Below, piece after piece: positions 1 through 6,977 of a DNA stretch of 10,475 nucleotides (its first letter is position 1; each line of letters opens with the position of its first letter). The DNA comes from Clostridiales bacterium UBA1777 (GTDB lineage Bacteria > Bacillota > Clostridia > Oscillospirales > Oscillospiraceae). The stretch lies in the NCBI GenBank assembly GCA_002315275.1, contig DCGN01000142.1, positions 1-10,475 on the forward strand. Reading direction: 5' to 3'. A program made the position numbers and the translations under genes. The notes beneath the pieces were generated by a model. That model saw only the letters and a list, made by a program, of their open reading frames with translations, had not been told where the DNA came from and did no database searches.

Positions 1-35
1 GAGGTTCTTTTCCCGGGCGCATATTTACTTGGGGT

Positions 36-1310
36 TTATTTAAGAAGCTTCTTGAGGATGGAATTCGTGGTGGAAGCGGTGGCCTTCGTGATTACCTTTA
101 CGGCGGTACATGCGTAGGTTATAGGAGCTTCGATTATACTGACATTCTTCGCGGTATACGCGCCGTCTTCAAAGCTGAGCTTCCAAACATGCTTGATTCC
201 GTATTTGTCATAAACCGTTGCAGTATGGAAGTCGGTCTCAGATGTGTTGACGGAGACAACTCCGTTATTTACAACGGCAGGGTATGCTGTGCCGTCAAGA
301 TAAATCGTATCGGCAGCGGAAATACCGTCGAGGGTTATCTTATAGTCGGGGCGGGAGGGGAGAGCGGCAAGGATACGGTCGGCAATGAACTGGTGACCAT
401 CCTTAGTCGGGTGGACATAGTCAGCAAGCATTGACAGCGTATCGCTGTCACTCAAGGTGAGACCGAGCGTTTCATAGTAGGTCTCGGTTCCTACAACATC
501 GACGTAAATGCAGTCATATTTCCAAGCAAGGTCGCGGAAGAAGACATTCATCTTGTCGACAATAGCATAGCCTATATCACCTAATTCAATCTTGAGCTCA
601 GGGGAGATATACATGCTGTCAAAGGGGTTGTACATACCGATAAGAACGATGTCGGCATCCTTCGTGTTAACTTCATTAATATATGAGAGGATGAACTCCA
701 TATTCTGATAGAAAACGACGTAACGCTGTTCAACGCACTTGATAAACTCAGTGAGGTAAGCGGAGATTGTTCCCGCAGTTCTGAGGCCGGAGAGAAGCTC
801 ATCAAGAGTCTCGCAGCCTGTGGCATCGTACATGCTGTAATCTGCATAGGCAGCCATGATCATAGGCAGAGAGAACACATCGTTAGAGCCGATGTTGATA
901 GTAATAAGATTGGAATTCTTAAGGCTTTCTACGACCTCATCGTGCTTTGTGCACAGAGTGGAGGCATTCCAAACTTTCGGATCCGTCCAAATGCTGTACG
1001 CGCTCATCTCATAGGAGGGATCAATCATGTGGCGGATCTGGTCTGTCGTGAAGCCGGCGTAAGCATAATCGTCCATCTTAGTGCAGCAGAGGTTTTTGAT
1101 AATAGAAGGATATGTTCCAGGTATCTCTTCAAAGCCGTGGATATTATAGCCTTCTTCATGGTAAATGGCAGGTATGCTGTCACCGAAACAGGTATAAAGC
1201 CCGTACTCTTTTACGGTGTCTTTGTCAGCGGCAAAGGCAGAAACGCATAGGCCGAGCAGCATGGCAACGACCATGACCATACATATGGATATTCGAAGCA
1301 ATTGTTTCAT
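36..1310 (-). CDS. Secreted SGNH/GDSL-family hydrolase (esterase/lipase-like)
   Basis: This 424-residue protein is probably an exported serine esterase or acyl-hydrolase; the substrate is unknown. Residues 1-27 form a classical signal peptide (two positive residues, a hydrophobic core, then an AFA cleavage site). The SGNH blocks are visible: FGDS at 42-45 with the nucleophile Ser45, GSND at 141-144 with the oxyanion Asn, and DYVH at 297-300 giving the catalytic Asp/His pair. Residues from about 322 to the end are not part of the hydrolase core and look beta-rich (DGIS, GTAYPAVVNNGVVSV, HVWKLSF), perhaps a small adhesion or substrate-binding module. There is no LPXTG motif or C-terminal membrane anchor, so the product is probably released or only loosely cell-associated. 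The ATG follows a GGAGG site at 1318-1322 with 7-base spacing. The gene is monocistronic within the window, with its own promoter just upstream. The fold assignment is firm; the substrate is not predictable. Confidence 0.88.
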   Translation of the reverse strand: MKQLLRISICMVMVVAMLLGLCVSAFAADKDTVKEYGLYTCFGDSIPAIYHEEGYNIHGFEEIPGTYPSIIKNLCCTKMDDYAYAGFTTDQIRHMIDPSYEMSAYSIWTDPKVWNASTLCTKHDEVVESLKNSNLITINIGSNDVFSLPMIMAAYADYSMYDATGCETLDELLSGLRTAGTISAYLTEFIKCVEQRYVVFYQNMEFILSYINEVNTKDADIVLIGMYNPFDSMYISPELKIELGDIGYAIVDKMNVFFRDLAWKYDCIYVDVVGTETYYETLGLTLSDSDTLSMLADYVHPTKDGHQFIADRILAALPSRPDYKITLDGISAADTIYLDGTAYPAVVNNGVVSVNTSETDFHTATVYDKYGIKHVWKLSFEDGAYTAKNVSIIEAPITYACTAVKVITKATASTTNSILKKLLK

Positions 1311-1339
1311 TTAAACGCCTCCAAACACAATATATAATT

Positions 1340-1368
1340 ATAATACGCTATGCAGTCGTATAAGTCAA
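1340..1368 (-). promoter_or_regulatory. SigA-type promoter of the GDSL hydrolase gene
   Basis: On the minus strand, TTGACT (1363-1368) is followed by a 17-base spacer and TATTAT (1340-1345). An overlapping TATAAT lies three bases further on. Transcription would start near 1333, leaving a leader of about 23 bases that carries the GGAGG ribosome site. This makes the hydrolase transcriptionally independent of the membrane operon upstream. Confidence 0.75.
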
Positions 1369-1379
1369 CAACGAAATTA

Positions 1380-1407
1380 CAATATACGGAAATGATTCCG
1401 CATATTG
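1380..1407 (-). terminator. Probable terminator of the CorC-MscS operon
   Basis: A 12-bp inverted repeat with a 4-base loop begins 13 bases after the stop codon of the 143-residue protein. The left arm is CAATATRCGGAA. On the minus-strand RNA the single mismatch becomes a G-U pair, so the stem is continuous. The tail that follows (TAATTTCGTTGTTG) is U-rich but not a clean U-run, and the stem is AT-rich, so termination may be partial. It lies between the operon end and the hydrolase promoter, which is where a terminator is expected. Confidence 0.5.
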
Positions 1408-1420
1408 GAGTTAGATTAAA

Positions 1421-1852
1421 TTATTCTGTTTTCAACGTAATATCAATGTGCTTGAGGCCGTCGTCCGAGAAGGTGATTTTATCTGCGGAATCTGCGCAGA
1501 AAACGCCGTCGGTCACCTGCATATCCTCGGAAAAACCATCAGCTTCAGAGGAGACGAGATATACGCCGTTTGCAAGCTCAAGAGAATCGAGTTCGGCTTC
1601 GGAAAGGGTCTGCTCGAGGACGACGTTTCCGCTGCCGTCATATACGGTCACGGCGCATTGTGCCTCTCCGGCCGTCAGAGCAGCCGCGCCCCCGCCGATC
1701 ATCAGCATTATCCATGAATACATCATCAGCTGAGCGAGCTTTTTTTTCTTGGACTTTTTAACGCCCTTGCCTTGCGAGCCGTATTCCTCCGGCGGAGCGG
1801 GAAATTCGTCCCGAAGCTCAAATTCGGGACGATACGAATATTCCTCGGTCAT
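1421..1852 (-). CDS. Hypothetical single-pass membrane protein, last gene of the operon
   Basis: I do not recognise a family for this 143-residue protein. Residues 1-28 are acidic and aromatic with several Pro and Tyr (EEYSYRPEFELRDEFPAPPEEY). Residues 29-38 are a lysine cluster (KGVKKSKKKK), and about 39-61 form one hydrophobic helix. The remaining roughly 80 residues look beta-rich and acidic. By the positive-inside rule the N-terminus is cytoplasmic and the C-terminal domain extracytoplasmic. That domain contains two cysteines (66 and 119) that could pair. The start lies 8 bases after the stop of the MscS gene, with a TGAGG ribosome site overlapping that stop, so the two genes are almost certainly cotranscribed and perhaps translationally coupled. 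The context suggests a partner of the channel or the transporters, but this is only inference. Confidence 0.75.
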   Translation of the reverse strand: MTEEYSYRPEFELRDEFPAPPEEYGSQGKGVKKSKKKKLAQLMMYSWIMLMIGGGAAALTAGEAQCAVTVYDGSGNVVLEQTLSEAELDSLELANGVYLVSSEADGFSEDMQVTDGVFCADSADKITFSDDGLKHIDITLKTE

Positions 1853-1860
1853 TTACGGCC

Positions 1861-2847
1861 TCATTTCGTGTGGATATCGATCTGCTGATACGGGCATTCG
1901 ATCCCGAGCTCGCGGAAGCCGAGCAGCAGCTCGCGGTTCATGATCCTCGTGGTGACGTAGATGTTCTGCTCATCCGTTTCAACGGTGAATCTCAGAATGA
2001 CAGAGGACGCGTCGAGAGACTGTACACCGGCGTATGCGGGAGCCTTTTTCATCTTGTCCGTATGTGCGGCATATATCCCGTCCATCAGAGCGGGGAGCTT
2101 TTCCTCAAGTGCACGCAGATCGGTCTCGTACGGAATGCCGATATCGGAAACCGCAACAGAGCAATTGTCGGAGCGGTTGAGGATGTTCTTCATGTCGGAG
2201 TTGTTGATGGTCTTGATATTGCCGCCGATATCCATGATAGAGGTCGTGCGGATACCGATCTCATGTACGGTACCGCGGAAGCCGTCTACCTCGACAATAT
2301 CGCCCACGTTGTACTGGTTTTCAAACAGCATGAAAACGCCGGTAACAACGTCAGCAATGAGACTTTCCGCGCCGAAGCCGACGATAAGAGCAAGGATGCC
2401 CATGCTGGTAACTATAGTGGCAACGTCAACGCCTATGATGGACAGCCCCCAGCATAGAGCTACGAGCGCGGATACATACTTGAGCATACTCGACGAAAGG
2501 GAGATGACCGTCATGCCTCTGTGCGTATCGGGCTTCAGCCGAGAGAGGATCTCAAGCACGAGGAAGGTGAAGAACAGCACCGCCGATACCATCATGCAGA
2601 CGCGCGGAAGCTTGAATTGATGCACATCGACCTCGGCTGCGGCAAACACGATATACACGATTATCATCGCAAGGAATGCTGCACCCGTAACAAACAGCTT
2701 GAAGTATTTACTGCTTTTCTTGGGCGGACGGAGCTTGTTCAGAACGGGGTATTTCTCCGCAAGCGCAAGCTTAGGAAGCTTCTTGTGTCTGAAACGCTGC
2801 GAAAGCTCCCTTTTCAGGTCGTTTAATCTGTCGTTGTCGATTTTCAT
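1861..2847 (-). CDS. MscS-family mechanosensitive ion channel
   Basis: This is a small-conductance mechanosensitive channel of the inner membrane, a family that opens under membrane tension to release solutes on hypo-osmotic shock. The protein is 328 residues, slightly longer than the E. coli MscS core. After a basic cytoplasmic N-terminus (1-48), three hydrophobic segments lie at about 49-71, 84-102 and 116-138. The pore-helix region follows (about 143-177, IVGFGAESLIADVVTGVFML) and runs directly into the conserved NVGDIVEVDGFRGTV beta-domain start (180-194). A cytoplasmic domain then ends in the family-typical ECPYQQIDIHTK. The gene starts 14 bases after the stop of the second CorC gene, with a modest GGCGGGA ribosome site, and is third in the four-gene operon. 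Placement beside two cation exporters fits a role in ionic or osmotic stress. No key element is visibly missing. The ion or osmolyte preference cannot be read from the sequence. Confidence 0.93.
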   Translation of the reverse strand: MKIDNDRLNDLKRELSQRFRHKKLPKLALAEKYPVLNKLRPPKKSSKYFKLFVTGAAFLAMIIVYIVFAAAEVDVHQFKLPRVCMMVSAVLFFTFLVLEILSRLKPDTHRGMTVISLSSSMLKYVSALVALCWGLSIIGVDVATIVTSMGILALIVGFGAESLIADVVTGVFMLFENQYNVGDIVEVDGFRGTVHEIGIRTTSIMDIGGNIKTINNSDMKNILNRSDNCSVAVSDIGIPYETDLRALEEKLPALMDGIYAAHTDKMKKAPAYAGVQSLDASSVILRFTVETDEQNIYVTTRIMNRELLLGFRELGIECPYQQIDIHTK

Positions 2848-2861
2848 ATATCTATCCCGCC

Positions 2862-4127
2862 TTACTGATCTTCCCTGTCGGGTAAACGGACGAGGACCTT
2901 TTCAACTCTGCGCCCGTCCATTGCGATAACGGTTATTTTGATGCCGTCGTATTCAAAGCTGTCGCCTGCATTCGGAAATACGCCGAAGCGCTCGACCGTC
3001 CATCCGCCGACGGTATCTGACTCGGACTCAAACTCGTCCTCATCGATGCCAGCAAGCTCAAGAAAATCGGGGAGAACCATGTCGCCGTCAAGCTCAAGCT
3101 CGTTTTCGCTCTTGCGGACTATCTCCTGCTCAACGGTGTCAGTCTCGTCCCAGATGTCGCCGACTATCTGCTCGAGTACGTCCTCCATCGATACAACGCC
3201 GAGCGTTCCGCCGTATTCGTCCGCAACGATCGCAAGGTGCTGGCGCGCCTTTCTAAGCGTATTGAGAACGGTGGGGAGCTTCATCGTCTTGTAGACATAG
3301 CAGGGGGGCATGAGAAGCTTGCGTATATCGGTCTGACCGGGCTCTGTCATGGCTTTGAGGAAGTGGTTCATATAGAGAACGCCGATGATATTGTCGATGC
3401 TGTTTTCGTATACGGGCAGACGCGAGTATGTGGAGTTTTCGACAACGGTGAGAATGTCATCCCAATCGTCATCGATATCGATCGCATCCATGTCGACGCG
3501 CGCCGTCATTACCTCAAAGGCGGATATCTCGGGAAAGTCTATCGCGGCCTGAACGAGCTCGGACTGATCCTCATCGAGCACGGCCTCATCCTCAGCTGTT
3601 TCAATGATGGACTGCAGCTCTTCGACAGCCTCTTCGGCATCGTCGCCGTCTGCTTCGTCCTTCATGCCGCGGGTGATAAGCCCGATGAGCTTAACTATGA
3701 TCCATATCAGAGGCTTCAGCACGAACATCATGGCGCGTATAAAGTATGCGTTGCTCACGGCGAGCCTGTTTGCGCTCTTCTTTGCGCATATCTTCGGGAT
3801 GGTCTCGCCGAAGATTATTACGATGAGCGTAATGCCCGCGGTGGAGATCCATGCGTACTCATCGCTGTTGACTATGAGAACTACGAGCACGGATCCGAGA
3901 GAGGATGCCGCTATGTTGACGAGGTTGTTGCCGATGAGAATGGCGCTGAGCGCATCCTCGAAATTATTCGTTATGTATGCCGCGACACGGGCCCTCTTTG
4001 AGCCCTCCTCGCCTGCGTTTTCAAGGCGAACGGTGTTGCACGAAGAATAGGCCATCTCCGAAGCGGAGAAAAATGCCGAGAAGCAAACGCAGACAACTAT
4101 GCCGAGAATGACAAGATACACAGTCAT
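2862..4127 (-). CDS. CNNM/CorC (HlyC/CorC) family membrane protein, second copy
   Basis: This 421-residue protein belongs to the DUF21-CBS-CorC_HlyC family, whose studied members export Mg2+ (Na+-coupled in the CNNM/CorC group) or other cations. The DUF21 transmembrane domain occupies about residues 1-155. It carries the hallmark FSASEMAYSS (20-29), a canonical IGNNLVNIAASS (65-76) and GETIPK (107-112). A CBS pair follows (about 205-330; MTARVDMDAI, SRLPVYENSIDNIIGV, VADEYGGTLGVVSMEDVLEQIVGDIWDE), then the CorC_HlyC domain (about 343-415). Its start codon overlaps the stop of the preceding paralogue by four bases (ATGA at 4124-4127), implying translational coupling and probably matched expression. 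CBS domains in this family bind ATP/Mg2+ and act as sensors. Older 'hemolysin' labels for this family are misleading. The transported ion is inferred from the family, not shown here. Confidence 0.92.
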   Translation of the reverse strand: MTVYLVILGIVVCVCFSAFFSASEMAYSSCNTVRLENAGEEGSKRARVAAYITNNFEDALSAILIGNNLVNIAASSLGSVLVVLIVNSDEYAWISTAGITLIVIIFGETIPKICAKKSANRLAVSNAYFIRAMMFVLKPLIWIIVKLIGLITRGMKDEADGDDAEEAVEELQSIIETAEDEAVLDEDQSELVQAAIDFPEISAFEVMTARVDMDAIDIDDDWDDILTVVENSTYSRLPVYENSIDNIIGVLYMNHFLKAMTEPGQTDIRKLLMPPCYVYKTMKLPTVLNTLRKARQHLAIVADEYGGTLGVVSMEDVLEQIVGDIWDETDTVEQEIVRKSENELELDGDMVLPDFLELAGIDEDEFESESDTVGGWTVERFGVFPNAGDSFEYDGIKITVIAMDGRRVEKVLVRLPDREDQ

Positions 4128-5413
4128 TTGTCCTCTCCTCCTTCCTCTTCCGCGTGGAGGCAGAAGACTTGAAGCGTGAGTATTCTGTTGTGCTCCATGG
4201 CGGCAACGGTGACGCTCATGCCATGGTAATCAAAGCTGTCACCCGTCTGTGGGATAGCGGTGAACTGCTCGTAGGCCCATTCGCCCATTAGCGTGTTGAC
4301 AAGCTCTTCGTTCTCCTCGGGATCCTCAAAGCCTATCTGCTCGAAGACGTCGGAAACGGATTCATCGGCATCAACTCTGTAGAGGCCGCCGCCGAGGGAG
4401 ACTATTGGCTCCTCGACCACGTCATCCTCGTCCCATATCTCGCCGACAAGCTCCTCAAGGATATCCTCAACTGTGACGATGCCGAGAGTTCCGCCGTAAT
4501 TGTCGGTCACGATGGCCATGTTGATCTTCTGCTTGGACATTACGGGCAGAAGCTCGTCAATATTCGTGCTCTGGTGCGTAAAGAAGGGCTTGTCGAGCAG
4601 GGCGGAGATCTCAAGCGCGGAGCCGAGCTTCAGATAAGCCTTGATGAATTTTCTGATCTGCAGGACGCCGATAACGTTGTCTATGCTTCCCCTGTATACG
4701 GGGAGGCGGCTGTGGTTATGACTTTTAATAATAGAAAGAATGTTTTCGAGAGAATCGGAAATATCTATCGCGGCAACATCGACGCGAGGCGTGAGAATGC
4801 TCTCAACCGTGACATCTCCGAACTGAAGAGCGGAGGAGATAAGGTCACCCTGCTCCTCATCGAGAGTGCCGTCCTCTGTCATGTCCTCTATGATATCGTA
4901 CAGCTCATCCTCGGTGACGCTTATTTCGGGGTCACCCTTCGTAAGCTTAGCCGCGCCCTGACCAATGGCCGTCAGAACAGAGGAAAGGGGGGTGAAAATG
5001 AGCATGAAAAAGCGCAGCGCCTTAGCCGTACTCAGCGCGAACTTCTCGCTGTACTTTCTGGCGATGCTCTTAGGAAGCATCTCTCCTGCGAAGAAGACCG
5101 CAAGCGTTGTAAGCAGCGTGCTCACGGATACGGCGGCGCCGGAGTTCGTGAAGCTACGCATTACGGCAACGGTGACAATTCCCGCTATGGAGAGGTGGAC
5201 GATATTAGTGCAGATAAGAAGTGTGCTGATAGCCTTATCAAAGTTGTCAAGCACATAAAGAGCCTCCTTGGCTCTGATATCTCCGCGCTCATCGGCCACC
5301 TTGAGCTTGGCTTTTGAGCATGAGGAGAACGCGGCCTCAATCACGGCAAAATATGCCGCGACGAAAAGCAATATAATAGCGATCACCCAAGGCAATCGAC
5401 TGCCGTCATCCAT
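4124..5413 (-). CDS. CNNM/CorC (HlyC/CorC) family membrane protein, first copy
   Basis: First gene of the operon and a paralogue of the next gene, with the same DUF21, CBS-pair and CorC_HlyC layout. I place the start at the ATG at 5413 (429 residues). An in-frame ATG at 5440 would add nine residues, but it lies only about 7 bases from the predicted transcription start, has no ribosome site before it, and would put the AAAAGGAG site inside the gene. From the 5413 start the first helix begins near residue 7. Visible motifs are VIEAAFSSCS, AGEMLPK, SRLPVYRGSIDNVIGV and TDNYGGTLGIVTVEDILEE ending in GEIWDEDD. The helix motif that reads GNNLVN in the second copy is CTNIVH here, so the ion-binding region has diverged. 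This may mean a different substrate or a regulatory partner role. Family assignment is firm. Confidence 0.9.
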   Translation of the reverse strand: MDDGSRLPWVIAIILLFVAAYFAVIEAAFSSCSKAKLKVADERGDIRAKEALYVLDNFDKAISTLLICTNIVHLSIAGIVTVAVMRSFTNSGAAVSVSTLLTTLAVFFAGEMLPKSIARKYSEKFALSTAKALRFFMLIFTPLSSVLTAIGQGAAKLTKGDPEISVTEDELYDIIEDMTEDGTLDEEQGDLISSALQFGDVTVESILTPRVDVAAIDISDSLENILSIIKSHNHSRLPVYRGSIDNVIGVLQIRKFIKAYLKLGSALEISALLDKPFFTHQSTNIDELLPVMSKQKINMAIVTDNYGGTLGIVTVEDILEELVGEIWDEDDVVEEPIVSLGGGLYRVDADESVSDVFEQIGFEDPEENEELVNTLMGEWAYEQFTAIPQTGDSFDYHGMSVTVAAMEHNRILTLQVFCLHAEEEGGEDK

Positions 5414-5427
5414 TTTAGGACAAACAA

Positions 5428-5435
5428 CTCCTTTT
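5428..5435 (-). promoter_or_regulatory. Ribosome binding site fixing the start of the first CorC gene
   Basis: AAAAGGAG on the minus strand lies within the predicted leader, 14 bases before the ATG at 5413. It is downstream of the alternative ATG at 5440, so it can serve only the 5413 start. The spacing is longer than ideal, so initiation may be moderate. Confidence 0.6.
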
Positions 5436-5453
5436 ATCATAAAATTACATCAT

Positions 5454-5482
5454 AGTATAACATGATGCTGCTTTTGCGTCAA
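5454..5482 (-). promoter_or_regulatory. SigA-type promoter of the CorC-CorC-MscS operon
   Basis: TTGACG (5477-5482), a 17-base spacer and TATACT (5454-5459) on the minus strand give a near-consensus vegetative promoter. The predicted start point is near 5447. No other comparable promoter was seen before the three downstream genes, which are separated by at most 14 bases, so this promoter probably drives all four. Confidence 0.78.
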
Positions 5483-5491
5483 GTTTTTGCT

Positions 5492-5535
5492 TCGAAAAAC
5501 GGCGAGTTATATGTCGAAAAACGGCAAGTTCCATG
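5492..5535. repeat. Tandem 22-bp direct repeat in the divergent control region
   Basis: Two head-to-tail copies (5492-5513 and 5514-5535) match at 19 of 22 positions. Both share TCGAAAAACGGC, followed by R-AGTT and an ATG end. The 22-bp period equals two helical turns, so both copies face the same side of the DNA. The block lies about 45 to 88 bases upstream of the predicted start of the CorC operon, a typical activator position, and about 60 bases upstream of the -35 of nhaC. A perfect TGTCGAA (5512-5518) spans the junction. The bound protein is unknown. Confidence 0.7.
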
Positions 5536-5594
5536 CGGCGTTCAGCACGGAATGCTTAAAAGATTGCTTTTGTTTAGAATTGCATGATATGTGA

Positions 5595-5623
5595 TTGCAG
5601 AAAACAGGCTGTTATGCTATATT
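5595..5623 (+). promoter_or_regulatory. Extended -10 SigA-type promoter of nhaC-proC
   Basis: TTGCAG (5595-5600), a 17-base spacer and TATATT (5618-5623) are present. TG at 5615-5616 one base before the hexamer forms an extended -10. Transcription should begin near 5630, about 34 bases before the GTG start. Confidence 0.65.
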
Positions 5624-5631
5624 AAAGCATA
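5613..5631. promoter_or_regulatory. Dyad over the nhaC -10 region
   Basis: TATGCT (5613-5618) and AGCATA (5626-5631) form a perfect 6-bp inverted repeat with a 7-base centre. It covers the -10 hexamer and the start point, so a protein bound here would block the promoter. It could also be chance in AT-rich DNA. Confidence 0.4.
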
Positions 5632-5653
5632 CTTATATTGAACAGTAAGTATG
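5628..5653. promoter_or_regulatory. 8-bp inverted repeat in the nhaC leader next to the ribosome site
   Basis: CATACTTA (5628-5635) and TAAGTATG (5646-5653) are perfect reverse complements separated by 10 bases. The right arm abuts the GAGGAA ribosome site (5653-5658). It could be a repressor operator just downstream of the start point or a 5'-end mRNA hairpin. Its left arm overlaps the right arm of the neighbouring dyad. Confidence 0.5.
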
Positions 5654-5663
5654 AGGAATAACG

Positions 5664-6977
5664 GTGAGAGAGTTAAAATATATGGGGGTGTTCTCGGCGG
5701 CGCTTCTTGTGTGCGTCGTGTCGGGAATATCGATATTCTGGGCACTCGGATTCGCGTGCGCGATGTTCGCAATGTACGGACGCCGCTCGGGCTTCGGCTG
5801 GAAGAAGCTCGGCAAGATGGCGGTGTCGGGCATGATGCAGATGAAGACCATCTTCGTCACGTTTATATTCATAGGAATGCTGACGGCCGCGTGGCGCCTT
5901 TCGGGTACGATACCGTACATAGTCTACTACGCAACGGGAGCGTGCAGCCCTAAAATAATGCTGCTGCTGACGTTCCTGCTCTGCGCGGGCATGAGTATGC
6001 TTACGGGCACGGCGTTCGGCACGGCGGCAACAATGGGCGTAATATGCGTGACGATGGCATCGAGCATGGGCATCCCGCTTACATGGGCGGGCGGCGCGAT
6101 GCTCTCCGGCATATTCGTGGGCGACAGAGCTTCGCCGGTTTCAACCTGCGCACTGCTTGTTGCAAGCATAACGGGCACAGACCACTATACAAACGTAAAG
6201 CGTATGCTTCGCTCGGCAATAGTGCCCTTTATTCTGACGGCCTCGATTTATGCGCTGACAGGTCTCGGTGCGGCGGGAGGGGCGGCAAACAGCTCCGTGC
6301 GCGAGCTCTTTGCGGAGAGCTTCGTGCTGAATCCGGTCGAGGTTATCCCCGCTGCGATAGTTGTTGTTCTGGCAATAGCGCGCGTCAAGGTCATTATTAC
6401 GATGAGCATCAGCATCGTCGCAGCATCGGCAATCGCGATTACCGTTCAAAAGGTTGACATAATGTATTTGCTAAAGGCGTTTCTGATCGGCTTTACCCCA
6501 GAAAACGCCGAGCTTGCGGCGGTCCTTTCCGGCGGCGGAGTCAAATCCATGCTGACGGTGTACGCGATGCTGATCATATCGGGCTTTATGACGGGTATCT
6601 TCAAGGGCACGGGCTTCATGGTCGGCATGAGCTCTATCACTGAGAAGATAAGCGACAGGATTACACCTTTCGGATGCGTCATCCTGATGAGCATAATCAC
6701 GGTAATGATATCGTGCAACCAAAGCCTTTCCACTATCCTCACGCAGCAGCTCTGCGCGCCGGTGGTTCTGTCAAAACAGCAGCTTGCGGACGATCTCAAC
6801 AACTCCGTCGTAACCATTGCGGGGCTTATCCCGTGGTCGATCGCCTGTAATGTTCCTCTTACGATGACGGGGGCAACGGTCGCCTCCGCGCCGATGGCGT
6901 TTTTCCTGTTTCTTGTACCGATATGCACATTGGCAGCAAGCCTTTATAAGAATAGAAGAACGGAGAAAACAGCATGA
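5664..6977 (+). CDS. NhaC-family Na+/H+ antiporter
   Basis: This 437-residue polytopic membrane protein of the NhaC family should exchange Na+ for H+ across the cytoplasmic membrane. Some NhaC relatives exchange malate/lactate or amino acids instead. It is hydrophobic throughout. The diagnostic stretch is residues 113-185: LTGTAFGTAATMG, then WAGGAMLSGIFVGDRASPVS (GDRASP at 153-158) and GTDHYTNVKRML. A second conserved region, LNNSVVTIAGLIPWSIAC, is at 378-395. I choose the GTG at 5664 because GAGGAA at 5653-5658 is correctly spaced. An ATG at 5682 (431 residues) is a weaker alternative. The length is slightly below the usual 450-500. Its stop overlaps the proC start (ATGA), so the two are coexpressed. 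It is divergent from the CorC-MscS operon across a shared control region. Confidence 0.88.
   Translation: MRELKYMGVFSAALLVCVVSGISIFWALGFACAMFAMYGRRSGFGWKKLGKMAVSGMMQMKTIFVTFIFIGMLTAAWRLSGTIPYIVYYATGACSPKIMLLLTFLLCAGMSMLTGTAFGTAATMGVICVTMASSMGIPLTWAGGAMLSGIFVGDRASPVSTCALLVASITGTDHYTNVKRMLRSAIVPFILTASIYALTGLGAAGGAANSSVRELFAESFVLNPVEVIPAAIVVVLAIARVKVIITMSISIVAASAIAITVQKVDIMYLLKAFLIGFTPENAELAAVLSGGGVKSMLTVYAMLIISGFMTGIFKGTGFMVGMSSITEKISDRITPFGCVILMSIITVMISCNQSLSTILTQQLCAPVVLSKQQLADDLNNSVVTIAGLIPWSIACNVPLTMTGATVASAPMAFFLFLVPICTLAASLYKNRRTEKTA

Noticed and set aside
1..35. Terminator for the GDSL hydrolase gene at the left edge
   Set aside because: Only 35 bases follow the stop codon inside the window. 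They contain a CCCGGG palindrome but no stem long enough to call.
1421..1852. Possible NusG domain II-like protein
   Set aside because: Short length and a single helix recall that family, but the conserved Cys-containing core motif expected there is not present in the extracytoplasmic domain.
3237..4001. 254-codon open frame on the plus strand opposite the second CorC gene
   Set aside because: It is antisense to a well-supported CorC protein, has no ribosome site or recognisable motif, and its composition reflects the reverse strand of GC-biased coding DNA.
4574..5317. 247-codon open frame on the plus strand opposite the first CorC gene
   Set aside because: It is rich in Arg, Gly and Glu with no domain pattern. 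The opposite strand encodes clear DUF21 and CBS motifs throughout.
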